NCBI GenBank assembly: GCA_907163375.1
Contig: CAJQUW010006322.1
Location: 310,001-374,000 of the forward strand
Direction of reading: 5' to 3'
Length of the DNA: 64,000 nucleotides
Source: Prostheceraeus crozeri
Taxonomy: Eukaryota > Platyhelminthes > Polycladida > Euryleptidae
The first letter of the stretch is position 1. The number at the start of each line of letters is the position of its first letter. The notes below the pieces were generated by a model. The model made no database searches, was not told the DNA's origin, and saw only the letters and a list, made by a program, of their open reading frames with translations. A program made the position numbers and the translations under genes. Positions 54,501 to 62,275 of the stretch are shown here, one piece after another.

Positions 54501-56818
54501 TGGCCACACAGCACCTACAAGCAAGCGCTGCTCGTGTAACACAAAATATATAAGAAAAGTTTGCTCTCATGCACATAAATGCATTGTAGCATCTTCATTT
54601 GCAAATTTGCATAGTGATCACGTGAATAAATAAATTCAGTGGGTGGGAGTCATCACACACTATGGAACAAAAGTACGCAGATACTGACCATTTAAAATGA
54701 AAATATACACAAATGAAAAATTACACATTAATGCCCACATTACAAATTATGCTCACAATACAGACAGCTTCATTGGGATTAACGGAATTAAATCTCTTCT
54801 TGATCTTCATTATGATGAGTTGCCTCGCTATGGAACAGTTCTAATATGAAACCACAAGTGACATATATACATGTATAGCTACTTTAAAACTGCCCCAAAA
54901 GGAAAACGCATGCAGTGACATAGAATAATTGTCTTTTAAGTCAAATATTTTTCTCTGAAGAGTAAGTTGAAGCAGACAAACAGATCTTTAACAAGTGCTA
55001 TCTCAATTTTTATCTAGAGACTTGAAATTCTGTGCGCTTCCATAAGAGAATAGTTGCTAACGTGGATGTTATACTGATAGAAACACATGAAGATTTGTCA
55101 CTTACATTTTGACAAATCTGCATGAGGTTACTATATCTGCAGGTACCGTGGAATGTCTATTAGAAGATAATTGTGCGTAAACGTGTTTTTGATGTACATG
55201 CTTGAATTTCTGTACATATTCACAAGAGAGTACCTGCAAAAAAGGCCTCGCTTATTGATTAAAAACATGAAAATTTGTGTCCTAGCTTCTACAAATCTTT
55301 ATCAACTACACCACACAGGTACCTAAGAAAGTTATCTACAAGGTGAAGGTGCGTAAACGCGTTTTCGATCTAGAGGCTTGAGCACCTACGCGTTTTCATA
55401 AGTCGACAGTTGTGAGAAGTTGTCGCTTATTGATGGTAAAACCCGTAGAAATCTGTATCAGTTTATATCTGCAGATAGCTACAAGTGTTTTTGATCAAGT
55501 GACTGAGAAATCTAGCCGCTTGGAAAAGACATAGCACAGAAAATATACCTAATATATTCAATTGAATCCACATTGGTCCACCTCACCAAATTTTTCCTTT
55601 GATAACTTTTGGAAAGAGATTATCAGAAATACGTAGAAAACAAAAGCAACAAAAATATTAGTGTCGTAGCTATAACAGTTTTGGCGCCATATCAAAAATT
55701 GTGTAGGGGGATTAATGCCAATTTTATCTAAAATAATCGGAACGAATATTCAGTGCACTCGGAATCTTTTGTTCTATCAATTATCAAGTATTGATCAGAG
55801 GTAAAAACCCGAAATTTGACATGAAACTTTAAGTACTACTCAAAATAGCTTTGTAAGGAATGATTTCAATTTTGATTTCCAATGCAGTGGAATTGTTATC
55901 ATTGGATTTCTCATTGTATTTAGCTATAAATTGAAAATGAGTACCCGGTAATGTTTGTATATCTTCGTAGTCTACACGGTCCTCTGATCTGATGAAAAGG
56001 AATTCATCTTTGCAGTCATTTTGTCACCGAGATTGTTTTTGACTGCATAATTTTCATTTCTTTGAGTACTAATGGAAATCTTCCCGATTAAGGAAGTCGA
56101 ATTGAATTCCTTTTTTAAAATGATAACTTTATGGCAGAATCCAATTGGAAATTTAGATAATCGCAAATCAGAACTTGTCCTTCTATTAGCTAAATCGGAC
56201 AAATTTGAACTTGTCTTACTCTTATTTAAATCAGTCTTCACAGTGTTCGAATAGGCTAATCAGTAATCGGACTTTCAATTTTGCGAATTGCTTGCGTCCT
56301 CCTCTGAAAAAATACTTATTCGAACTCAATACCGATCCATCTTAGTCATACATCGAAATATTCCTCTTTTTCAGACTTCTATAGAATCTATCGAAGTCAC
56401 CCACATTTCGCTCCATTCGGGTACCGAGAAATCAAATCGATCAGTTTCAAATGAGGTGAAGAGAAGATCAACAAATATCGATTTATGGAGACGCATTGCC
56501 CGACAATTGGGCACCGAAGCGCTGTCCGAACGAAGGCGCCAAAATCGACTTCAAAGCCCCAATGGATTTAAAGCTGTTTCTGGAAACCGATCTCTTTGGG
56601 ATGTTGTGCAATTACTGCAGGAAAACATCAAGAATAAGAAAAATTCGAAAGAGAGGAAGGAATATGTATTGAAGGAGTGGCAGCTGATCGCACAGGTTTT
56701 TGACCGTCTTTTCTTGACAGTGTTTCTGTCTGCAATAATCATTTTGTCATCTGTTTTCCTTTCACGGCGACCAGACTATGAAATCAATTTTCAAAATCTT
56801 CTTTTACAATTCTCTTGA
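24308..56818 (+). CDS. Nicotinic acetylcholine receptor-like subunit gene (non-alpha, divergent), seven exons found
   Basis: Exons at 24308, 25589, 32171, 42522, 48986, 52113 and 56375 join with matching phases into about 595 codons ending at TGA 56818. The product is a Cys-loop ligand-gated cation channel subunit of the plasma membrane. It has a ligand-binding domain, Cys-loop CSVDVKEFPFDQQVC (13 residues between cysteines), TM1, TM2 with GEK at -1'/0' and Leu at 9', TM3, a cytoplasmic loop and TM4. Agonist-site residues are changed: loop D Trp is Ala (TSVALK), loop A Tyr is lost (TPDITLRRD), loop B Trp is Asn (FSSNMYY), and loop C has no CC. It may be an accessory subunit of a heteromer or an orphan. 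The signal-peptide exon was not found upstream. Introns hold most of the window's mobile elements. Confidence 0.93.
24511..25588. other. Intron, nothing recognised
   Basis: First found intron of the receptor gene, 1.08 kb. A 99-codon frame at 24815 looks receptor-like in one word (VYNNA) but is rejected below. Confidence 0.7.
25589..25695 (+). CDS. nAChR-like exon B (loop D to loop A)
   Basis: Acceptor GGTTTCAG, donor GCGA|GTAAGT. Encodes KWRDKRLSWNTTNYQ and AIWTPDITLRR. It starts in phase 0 and ends in phase 2, which fits both neighbours. Confidence 0.92.
26148..26591. mobile_element. Palindromic fold-back element
   Basis: Arms 26148 to 26344 and 26402 to 26591 are inverse copies at roughly 85 to 90% identity around a 57-bp spacer. 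Shared words include ACATGTTCACGATAAAAGGC, GATCGAAAATATT and AAGAAAATTGAGACACA. It has no coding and lies in intron B-C. Confidence 0.88.
27243..28640 (-). mobile_element. Penelope-like element with GIY-YIG endonuclease (5'-truncated)
   Basis: On the minus strand, in order: YDVASLFTNIPLDETI (reverse transcriptase motif A), then GSPLGPLFANVF-type sequence in another frame, FYGRYADDTFVLC (catalytic DD), IPFLGVLIHR, TDIYRKPTNTGFLLHYSH and RAHRLTSSWSDFHNEC. A GIY-YIG nuclease follows: VIYKYKYGSCNASYVGFTSRHLFQR, with the end block FKILERCKKDDLRIDEVLFI...LHPNLN. This architecture is diagnostic of Penelope-like retroelements. The coding lies in several frames, so the copy is not functional. It sits antisense within intron B-C of the receptor gene. 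Confidence 0.92.
28821..29563. mobile_element. Fold-back element with ~338-bp inverted arms
   Basis: Arms 28821 to 29159 and 29226 to 29563 are inverse copies at about 93 to 95% identity, with a 66-bp spacer. Ends are TAGTCCGGGAGCTAGCGCG and its inverse, so the element is GTCCGGG...CCCGGAC flanked by TA on each side. There is no transposase. It can form a very long hairpin in RNA or DNA and lies in intron B-C. Confidence 0.92.
29564..32170. other. Intron, nothing recognised
   Basis: Right part of intron B-C up to the exon C acceptor. No repeats or coding recognised. Confidence 0.5.
32171..32703 (+). CDS. nAChR-like exon C (Cys-loop, TM1, TM2)
   Basis: Acceptor TTTCTCCACAG, donor TTG|GTGAGT. 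Encodes the Cys-loop, LILRRRYLLFMFNLVMPTLL (pre-TM1 RRR and TM1), TM2 GEKISLNVTSLLTLTVFL and the M2-M3 linker ending VPLI. It ends in phase 1. Confidence 0.96.
33330..33440 (-). repeat. tRNA-derived SINE-like fragment
   Basis: On the minus strand, GTGGTGCACTGATC (box A-like) is followed about 45 bases later by GAGGTCGAGCCCC (box B-like, one base short of GGTTCGA). Downstream comes GGAAGGGCATCCGGAC, a tail word found in several invertebrate SINEs. A host SINE is the likely source, but the fragment is decayed. Confidence 0.5.
33749..34047. mobile_element. Fold-back element with hammerhead/pLTR-like core, copy 1
   Basis: 130-bp arms (33749 to 33878 and 33893 to 34022) flank a 14-bp spacer. Homology to the copy at 34792 continues rightward through AAAATGACTAGTCAGGG. 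The right arm has a hammerhead-like layout: TTGTAC (33915) / CTGAAGA (33921) / T / GATTGC...GCAGTC hairpin / GAAA (33947) / AATT / GTACAA (33957), with both outer and inner stems complementary. Confidence 0.85.
34792..34980. mobile_element. Fold-back element, copy 2 (shortened)
   Basis: Same family as 33749, with the inner part of both arms lost. It keeps the CTGAAGA...GAAA core on minus (CCGGACAGTAGTCGAAA), where helix II changes are compensated by G-U pairs. It also keeps the right tail ATGACTAGTCAGGG. Confidence 0.75.
35807..35950. mobile_element. Short inverted-repeat element with pLTR-like core
   Basis: Arms of about 49 bp (35807 to 35855, 35902 to 35950). Each arm reads TCGCC, ATGAATCA or AAGAATAA, GCGTC-TG-GACGC hairpin, GAAAC, GTC, GGCGA. 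The outer TCGCC/GGCGA pair closes a second stem. This resembles Penelope pLTR termini. Confidence 0.7.
36576..37977. mobile_element. TA-flanked DNA transposon, 1.4 kb
   Basis: CAGGGTGTTCGCGATCTTCT and onward on the left matches the inverted right end over about 33 bp with one mismatch. TA flanks both ends (36574 and 37978), as in Tc1/mariner-like insertions. Inside are minus-strand frames (36731 to 37006, 37451 to 37633) with no transposase motif that I can name. Confidence 0.85.
38401..39703. mobile_element. TIR element, family member 1 (1.3 kb)
   Basis: The left end CATGGGTAAATCCAATTTAT and onward is matched by the inverse right end (32 bp, two or three mismatches). A related element with ends TGGGGTAAATCCATTTTA lies at 57616 to 58575, and the two share an internal stretch in opposite orientation (ACGCTGA...GGCGACCACACCAAAT). 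No transposase frame. It lies in intron C-D. Confidence 0.82.
38607..38980. repeat. Tandem duplication of ~185 bp with CTCGGTCAGAGGAC words
   Basis: Two diverged units begin near 38612 and 38798, each starting with a GATGTCGAA(T/C)AGGAAACTCTTCGG block and ending near CTCGGTCAGAGG. The CTCGGTCAGAGGAC word recurs at 38584, 38784, 38959 and 39303. ORFs over this region are repeats, not genes. Confidence 0.8.
39945..40380 (-). mobile_element. LINE reverse transcriptase fragment
   Basis: On minus: LQNLLHLKMGKAIGPDMIPTKLL then FLCRPLCVIFKSP. This is the LK-x-GKA-x-GPD-x-IP block that precedes LINE reverse transcriptase motif 1. Only this short N-terminal part remains, with frame changes after it. 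Confidence 0.75.
40381..42521. other. Intron, nothing recognised
   Basis: Right part of intron C-D. No coding or clear repeats recognised up to the exon D acceptor. Confidence 0.5.
42522..42887 (+). CDS. nAChR-like exon D (TM3 and start of cytoplasmic loop)
   Basis: Acceptor TTTTCTTCCAG, donor GACAG|GTCAGT. Encodes QFFGCIILLISLSTIITVMV (TM3), then HRSPKWLRIFAFDLLAPWL, the conserved post-TM3 motif, and a basic Cys-rich stretch (RARCWWRCF). Phase 1 in and out. Confidence 0.93.
43125..43684 (+). mobile_element. LTR-retrotransposon fossil fragment (Ty3/gypsy-like integrase tail)
   Basis: Shows the integrase C-terminal words ALFNIRRTVN and TGKTPFNLFFNRKN, then a GKLVLIRRGKVGKF barrel, and the polyprotein-end word YNLRPR. 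Only the 3' end of the pol region remains, without recognisable LTRs. It is broken and old and lies in intron D-E. Confidence 0.7.
45193..45469. mobile_element. Fold-back element with ~133-bp arms
   Basis: Arms 45193 to 45325 and 45336 to 45469 are inverse copies around a 10-bp spacer. The ends are (C)ACCAGGAGCAAGTT and AACTTGCTCCTGGT. No coding. It lies in intron D-E. Confidence 0.88.
45516..45790 (+). mobile_element. Short LINE fragment
   Basis: VPIIDLTRVFDTVDSQLLL resembles the LINE motif A block (A-F-I-D-L-T-K-A-F-D-T-V-D). ECMKASIPVL follows in the place of the usual HDGMKASV. A small decayed piece in intron D-E. Confidence 0.6.
46019..47494. mobile_element. Element with ~277-bp terminal inverted repeats
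   Basis: Left arm 46019 to 46295 and right arm 47218 to 47494 are inverse copies at about 93% identity, ending in TCACGGTGTGCCCGAAATAA and its inverse. The 920-bp interior has no recognised frame. Possibly a non-autonomous DNA transposon. It lies in intron D-E. Confidence 0.88.
47495..48985. other. Intron, nothing recognised
   Basis: Right part of intron D-E, ending at exon E. Several short overlapping frames on both strands lack family patterns. Confidence 0.5.
48986..49067 (+). CDS. nAChR-like exon E (cytoplasmic loop)
   Basis: The 82-base exon lies between CATTTTCAG and ATG|GTAAGA. It encodes KEKNFSLSNQLEHQYGDESK, starting phase 1 and ending phase 2 as its neighbours require. It has no family motif; support comes from splice sites and phase. 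Confidence 0.75.
49068..52112. other. Intron E-F, nothing recognised
   Basis: About 3 kb of AT-rich intron without recognised elements, in contrast to the neighbouring introns. Confidence 0.5.
52113..52164 (+). CDS. nAChR-like exon F (cytoplasmic loop)
   Basis: The 52-base micro-exon lies between TTCTTTCAG and CAG|GTAAGT. It encodes FQNRLGDQITELKEDDQ. It begins phase 2 and ends phase 0, which fits exons E and G. Confidence 0.72.
52391..54420 (+). mobile_element. Decayed LINE with endonuclease end and reverse transcriptase (probably RTE-like)
   Basis: In order on plus: GVDSADCGSDHQLVWCRLR (end of the AP endonuclease, SDHQLV), ETRAAVKKLKNGEATGLNNF, EEWKVSEIIPIPKVPG, EQFGFVPSKDTTDAI, VRQGCILSPLLFNICCEAII (motif B), IWNLRYADDNTLIAA (catalytic YADD) and ALYG / WAWRRI / KRKLAECAHWKRRP (C-terminal region). 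The parts lie in several frames, so it is inactive. It is inserted in sense in intron F-G. The 3' end is vague, near 54420. Confidence 0.85.
55019..55500. repeat. Three degenerate ~180-bp tandem repeats
   Basis: Units begin with CTTGAAATTCTG (55019), CTTGAATTTCTG (55202) and CTTGAGCACCTA (55378). Each runs through CATAAGAGA-like, TCGCTTATTGAT, AAATCT and CTGCAGGTACC-like words. They lie in intron F-G. Confidence 0.7.
56375..56818 (+). CDS. nAChR-like terminal exon G (loop, amphipathic helix, TM4, stop)
   Basis: Acceptor CTCTTTTTCAG, phase 0. Ends with KEWQLIAQVFDRLFLTVFLS, the conserved membrane-associated helix leading into TM4, then a short charged tail and TGA at 56816 to 56818. Confidence 0.95.
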   Translation, partial: TSIESIEVTHISLHSGTEKSNRSVSNEVKRRSTNIDLWRRIARQLGTEALSERRRQNRLQSPNGFKAVSGNRSLWDVVQLLQENIKNKKNSKERKEYVLKEWQLIAQVFDRLFLTVFLSAIIILSSVFLSRRPDYEINFQNLLLQFS

Positions 56819-56895
56819 AAGTTGAAACTGACACAGTCCTTGATATTGCATTTACCTGTACACCATTTCATGCGTTTTTATTTGGGAGTAAATTA

Positions 56896-56901
56896 AATAA
56901 A
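56896..56901 (+). terminator. Poly(A) signal of the receptor gene
   Basis: AATAAA, 78 bases after the TGA stop, is the first canonical signal downstream of exon G. Confidence 0.65.
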
Positions 56902-57615
56902 ATGTCAACCATGGTGGGAAAGTAAGGAGCCATTCATAAAGAACCTGATGCATGAGCCTCTTGCACTTTGTGAGATGATGACTTTGTAATGGAAACGATG
57001 CACGAGTGCTACGTGAAGGGAAGAAAAGATTCGCTTCAATTTCAGCCAAAAGTTCCGTATTCATCAGCTATTAGTCCCTATGCCAAACTAGTTTTGTAGC
57101 AAATGATCTCATCGCATTTTCAGCACTGTAATTTAGAAAACCTCGCAATGACGACAAAAGACATTTTGCTTTTATCTCTCTGAAGCTTTCGCATATCAGA
57201 AACATGAAATCGCTTAATTCTACATTCTGGGACGTTCCTTCGATCTATCACTGATGACAGCTTATTAAGTGTAGGCTATTTGTTGTCCACAGGTCTATCT
57301 CTGTTTTGAAAAAAGGAATAAGCCTACCAAAAAAAGATATGATTCCTTGAACATCACTTAATTGACTATTGGTCTCGCTTTACATTCTAACAATAGACGC
57401 TTGCTTCGAACCATAGCAAAATTGAAAATTAGAAACTTTAGCTTAAATGAATTTCCAAAAGCTCCTTTAGGTAGTGCTGTAGCGACAGTCGACAGACGGG
57501 CGAATCATTATGACAATTGCGGATTAAATATAAACTTTAAATCTAGAAAACCTTTATTGGGCACATAAAAATCTGTATCCTTACACTCCTATGAAGACAT
57601 ACTTTATTTCTTTCA

Positions 57616-58575
57616 ATGGGGTAAATCCATTTTATGTAACAACATTTGTCAAAAAACGTGTCTTTTGTCTGTAAAACATTTAGTTCCAGACCGATTTTCA
57701 TAATTTTTTCATCTTGATCCTTGTGATTCGTTTTTTTCATCATTCATCTTTTCGTTCATAACAAATTCAAATTAATCTAACAAAATTTTCTTCATGAAAA
57801 ATTTAGCTCAAGGCAGAAAAAGTGTCAAAAATGCCTGTCCCAAGCATAGATACGCAATCTTCGGGAAGAAACTTCGTTGTGATCTTCATAAATTAGACAA
57901 TAAAGTTATACATATATCATGTGAAAGCGCATGAACCGTAGTTTTAACCCGACTGATTTATGATTGCATTTGCATTGACTCGGGATATTTTTTCGATTAG
58001 CCTTTGTCCTCCAAAAATTGTCTTCTGACCGGTGCGCATTTCGCAACTCAGAAATGATATTTTCACTTTCCTTATACGACAAAATACATCATTTGTCAGT
58101 CTAGTTACCGCATCAAAAGGAAAAGATCAGCTATGGATCATCACAATTGAGCAATAGAGAATTTAAAAAGAATGACATGTGTTCTTTCGATCAGACTTTT
58201 AGAGTTTTCTCAAAATTTCAAATTGTTGCTGAAGCCACATTTATGCCTATCCAGTTCTCATGAAAACTCACAGAATGATCAAGAGCCATAATGTAATCCT
58301 GCATGTGAAATTTTGTTTGAAAAGAATGATCACCATTTTCAAAATATCGCAAAAATGCAGAAAATGTCCATCTGTCCGAGACCACAAAATTATCGGCCAG
58401 AAGACACCTAGTATAAAATTTGTAAAATATACTCATTTGGTGTGGTCGCCACCATGACTTTCAGATTCAGCGTGAAAATTTGATCATATATGCAAATTTT
58501 CAATGAAAAGGAAGTTGCAAATTTGAAAACAGTAAAATTGGCGAAAATGTTGTTACATAAAATGGATTAACCCAA
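57616..58575. mobile_element. TIR element, family member 2 (0.96 kb)
   Basis: TGGGGTAAATCCATTTTATG and onward is matched by the inverse right end (GTTACATAAAATGGATTAACCCAA). It is related to the element at 38401 in its ends and in the GGTGTGGTCGCC...TCAGCGTGAAAA stretch, which lies in opposite orientation. No transposase seen. Confidence 0.8.
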
Positions 58576-60099
58576 TCGCTGACGTATCTATGCTTTTTGT
58601 TTACATGTAATGTTGTACGCCTTTATTGCGTTATAATCTCTTGCAGAAATGGCGCTCTGTAAATATACAATTGCTATTATTGTAAAATATAAAAGAATTA
58701 AGGATGAAATGAAGCCGTATTTGCAACAGAATACTAGGTGACATTGTCACGCGTAATTACGAAACACCACAAACATCCGTGGTTAAAGACATTCTATTCT
58801 TCTACGCGCTGCACTAAGAGTCAGAAATCACTTGATCTGATGATACTGTTGAAGTATGAGGAATGTTTGTGAATACGCGCGGGCAAGCGTTTATAGTTTT
58901 TCGTCTACGGCTGTCTGCGTTGCCGCTTGAACCACGGATGAACCGCTAAGCATGTTCTGTCTTCCCTAAGCATGAAATTGAGGTCCTATCACATTGTTTA
59001 GCCTCTGATACATGCAGACACATGAGATGCAAAGACTTTATAGCAGGACTGCCGACAGATGTTGCAGCGTGGCATGTCACCTAGTGAATATTATATCTAT
59101 TTGTGCTTTCCTTGTGCTTTACCGATTTGGTGGGTCGGCGCGGATGTTATTACTAATTACATATTTCAGATTTAAAATTTACTATTTCTCAAAATCAATT
59201 CACTTGTCTCAGTCAGCAGACGACAAATTTCCAAACTTCACTTTAAGCTGTTGAAAACGCTTCAAACGATTTGTAAAAAGTGTTTATTACAAGAGTTCTT
59301 TGACAATGTAAGAGTTGGTCGGTACCTTAAGATATAAAAGTTGACGAAAACAGCGATTCATCACTGTTGCACACAGGCACACATGTAATACTAAATCAAT
59401 AGGCACAAGATATGAGAGTCCGTTTCTTAGCCGTGTAGGAAATCGCATATCAACACGGTTACAAGCGCTGGCGAAACAGCTTCAGACATTGAAATCATTC
59501 TTTTAACAAAATGGCAAATGTGTACTTCACTCTCACGTATAAAAATGGTAACATCGCATCTGTACACACTACTACTAATGTTAGAAAGTAGTATTGATGA
59601 GAACATTTTTATACATTATCATATGGAGGAAAGTGCAGGCCACCTATAAACTGTGCTAACAACACAAAAATATCTGAAATCAAAAGCACAGCAGAAGAAT
59701 CGAGTAATATGAAGAACTAGAGTAAGAAAACGAGTGTAGAGCATTGATTGGCTGTCTTATCTCAGAATGGCGATAAATAATATCCGTGATAGTAATTTCA
59801 TTGAATAGAAATCGTGTAAATTGGGAGAAGTAGAAATTCCACGTTGTTTACACGCGAAATGGAAGATTTAACAATAACAACATTAACAGCAATAATTTAT
59901 CCATGAGAATACGTGATAGGATGAACACAATCTTCGTTATCATAAAATATATATGGGAGGTCATTGGCGGGCTTTGTGCAGGTAGATATGATTGGTCGGC
60001 GGTGTTTCACACCATCAATTCGTGTCATTGTACAAAAGACAGTTGAGGAAGGAACAGTTCATGGGCAAAGTCCAGTCACTGCGACCGGCGGTTGAGCAG
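58576..60099. other. No supported gene
   Basis: Between the TIR element and the 3' end of the minus-strand host gene. It would include that gene's 3' UTR, but no clear poly(A) signal was assigned. Confidence 0.4.
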
Positions 60100-60234
60100 C
60101 TATTTGCCGAAGGGGAACCGCGATTTCTTCGCCTTGACACCACCTGCTGAGGATTTCGATTCTTCTGCTTTCTGCAGCTCCTTGATGCGGCGTTTGAGAA
60201 TGGTTCTATCCGAAGAATTTTGAATACCTTTCTC
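60100..60234 (-). CDS. Terminal coding exon of an unrecognised minus-strand host gene
   Basis: The acceptor on minus is TTTGTTTCAG. The exon has 44 codons plus TAG: EKGIQNSSDRTILKRRIKEL, then KAEESKSSAGG and a basic end KAKKSRFPFGK. The G-I-x-N-x-x-D-R-x-x-L-K-R-R-I-K-E-L string looks like the last helix of a SAM-type domain, as in neurabin-like proteins, but the rest of such a domain is not visible. It joins in phase 0 with the exon at 60336. Higher GC than its surroundings supports coding. Confidence 0.65.
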   Translation of the reverse strand, partial: EKGIQNSSDRTILKRRIKELQKAEESKSSAGGVKAKKSRFPFGK

Positions 60235-60335
60235 CTGAAACAAAGGATGAAAGTTCTAACACTTATCAGAAGCAAACAATGCGTTGAAAAATCAGAAAAT
60301 CAGACATGTGAATGATGACTAAAACATCCAAATAC

Positions 60336-60472
60336 CTCGAAAGTCCCGCAAATAGCATTACATGCACTGCAGCACGATGCATCGGCAGGTCTTCTATAAT
60401 AAGGCAGATCAGTGTAGACTTCTATATCATGTGGAATATTCGGCACATGGAGCTTCACGGTTTCGGCAATGA
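60336..60472 (-). CDS. Penultimate exon of the same minus-strand gene
   Basis: On minus, a T-rich tract (TTTTTTTGTTTTGTTTCCG) leads to an AG at 60473 to 60474. The exon encodes AETVKLHVPNIPHDIEVYTD, LPYYRRPADASCCSACNA and ICGTFE before a GTATTTGG donor. It is 137 bases long, starting phase 1 and ending phase 0, which fits the terminal exon. The cysteine cluster (CCSAC...C) could bind metal. The protein is not recognised, and further exons upstream were not found. Confidence 0.55.
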
Positions 60473-61589
60473 CTTAGTAAACCACACACGGAAACAAAAC
60501 AAAAAAAATCAAAATCTTTGTAATACTCCATTATCCATTATCTACTTAAAAGTATTACACAGAGCTCATTTAAGAAAATCCTTCCCACAGCTGTATCACA
60601 ATTTCCTTGAGTCATCCATGAAATAATTAAAGATCATCAATGTTACATGTACAATGTAAATCCCTCTGTCTGAAAGCCACATAAATAAAGAAGGAAGAAA
60701 GACTTCTTTAATGGATTTTTCTATTAAGTCTTCAGTTCAAATGCTGATGGTGATGTACGAATGACGGAAAATGGGCTTCAACTTTTGCACCGTGTTGAGC
60801 ATATAAACATACGGATAGGCCTAGAATGCTTTTCAAATGGATGGAAATGAATTATGCATGGTATATTGAGTCATCACTTCCTAACTCCAGGGAAAAAATA
60901 TTTACAACATGTATTACGAAACAAAATCTATCAAGAACGTGAAATGTGTTTTTACGTATATCTCTTGAGCGCTGTATCATTTCCTTCTGCGTATATCACT
61001 TGAAATCTGACACTGAAGTAGTACGATGCATTAGGGTGGATAGTGCTTTAAACAAATTGTTTAAAAGTGTTTCAAACACGATGAAAAACATGTTTAAAAT
61101 ATGCTTTTGAAAAGTGACTATTAATGCAACTTTTCCAATGCCTTACCATTGGTTTTAGCTGTTTTACTCAGATTCCTCCCTAAATGTTGAAAGCATACTT
61201 AATTCCTCCCTCTAACCTAACAGGTCTCTATTCAAGTTTAAAAGAAGTCAAAGATAGTAGAAAACACACTTTTTCAAATGCAGACTTTTCAGGTAAGCAA
61301 TCAGGACGCATGAGGTGTAGTAACTATAATCAGGTGTATTCAGGAATTGTTATCAAGAAAGAATGCAACAAAAAGATATAATGATCAATGGACGATGGTA
61401 CTGCATTGGGCCTGATGCTTACTATACATTTGATTAATTCGAGGTGTCAAGCTCGTGAGTTCAATCTCAAATCGACGCACACGCTGTTGTTCAGTCGATT
61501 TCTCTTCTTATTTACCAAATCTGAAACCGCCGTCTATTGTAAACCTAATTCAATGAGTAGCCTATTTACATGTATTATGACTGCAATAG
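60473..61589. other. No supported gene
   Basis: Probably an intron of the minus-strand gene. No exons or repeats were recognised with confidence. Confidence 0.35.
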
Positions 61590-61773
61590 CAAATCTTTGT
61601 CTAAGAGGAAATCAGCAGATCTTGCTCATTCAGAATCCTCCTGTGAACGTCATTCGACTCCTGGCAAGTTGAATTCCGCCCAAAGGATCTACATGGCTCC
61701 CGGTCAAGAATCATACACGAATATAGCCGAAACATCATATAACCATTTGCCAATTCGCTACCATCGACCGTGA
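61590..61773 (+). CDS. Possible terminal exon of a plus-strand gene (weak)
   Basis: After CTGCAATAG a frame reads KSLSKRKSADLAHSESSCER, then PGKLNSAQRIYMAPGQESYT and NHLPIRYHRP before TGA. The polar, Tyr-containing composition resembles a cytoplasmic tail, but the acceptor is weak and no partner exon was found. Confidence 0.25.
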
Positions 61774-62212
61774 GGTGCTGGACGCCGAAGGGCGGTCTTG
61801 TTAAGTGATTTTTTAATGAAAAAAATATTCGACTAAACTTGATCTTTACATTAGGCTACATCAAAATGGATCCCCTATCGTGAGGTCAACTATATCATGC
61901 AATAAGTTGAAGGATCATGGACACGATATATCGCAGGTCTTGTATCCTGTTACAATTTTTTTAGACAAGTTAAAAGGACGATGGAACTGTGGTAGATAAG
62001 TGAAATACTCTGCACGAAAGACGACTCTTGTAAGCATGTGATCGAAAAACGAACGACTATCGCAGTACAACCACCGATCGGCTAGGCCTACTTGCTGCGA
62101 ATCTGCGTAGATAAAATTGACGATCACGGCCGAGCAGAGTTGGATGCGAGGCGCGCCAGTCCGCGGACCTGCGGGCTAGTTTCTAATGAAGCAAAATATA
62201 TGTCAGCTGAAT

Positions 62213-62275
62213 ACATTATATGTTATTATATTATAATATGTAATATATATATGTAATATATAAAAATATATATAA
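62213..62275. repeat. AT-rich microsatellite (TATA/TATTA)
   Basis: Runs of TTATATTATAATATG and ATATATATATG, pure A/T over about 60 bases. Confidence 0.85.
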
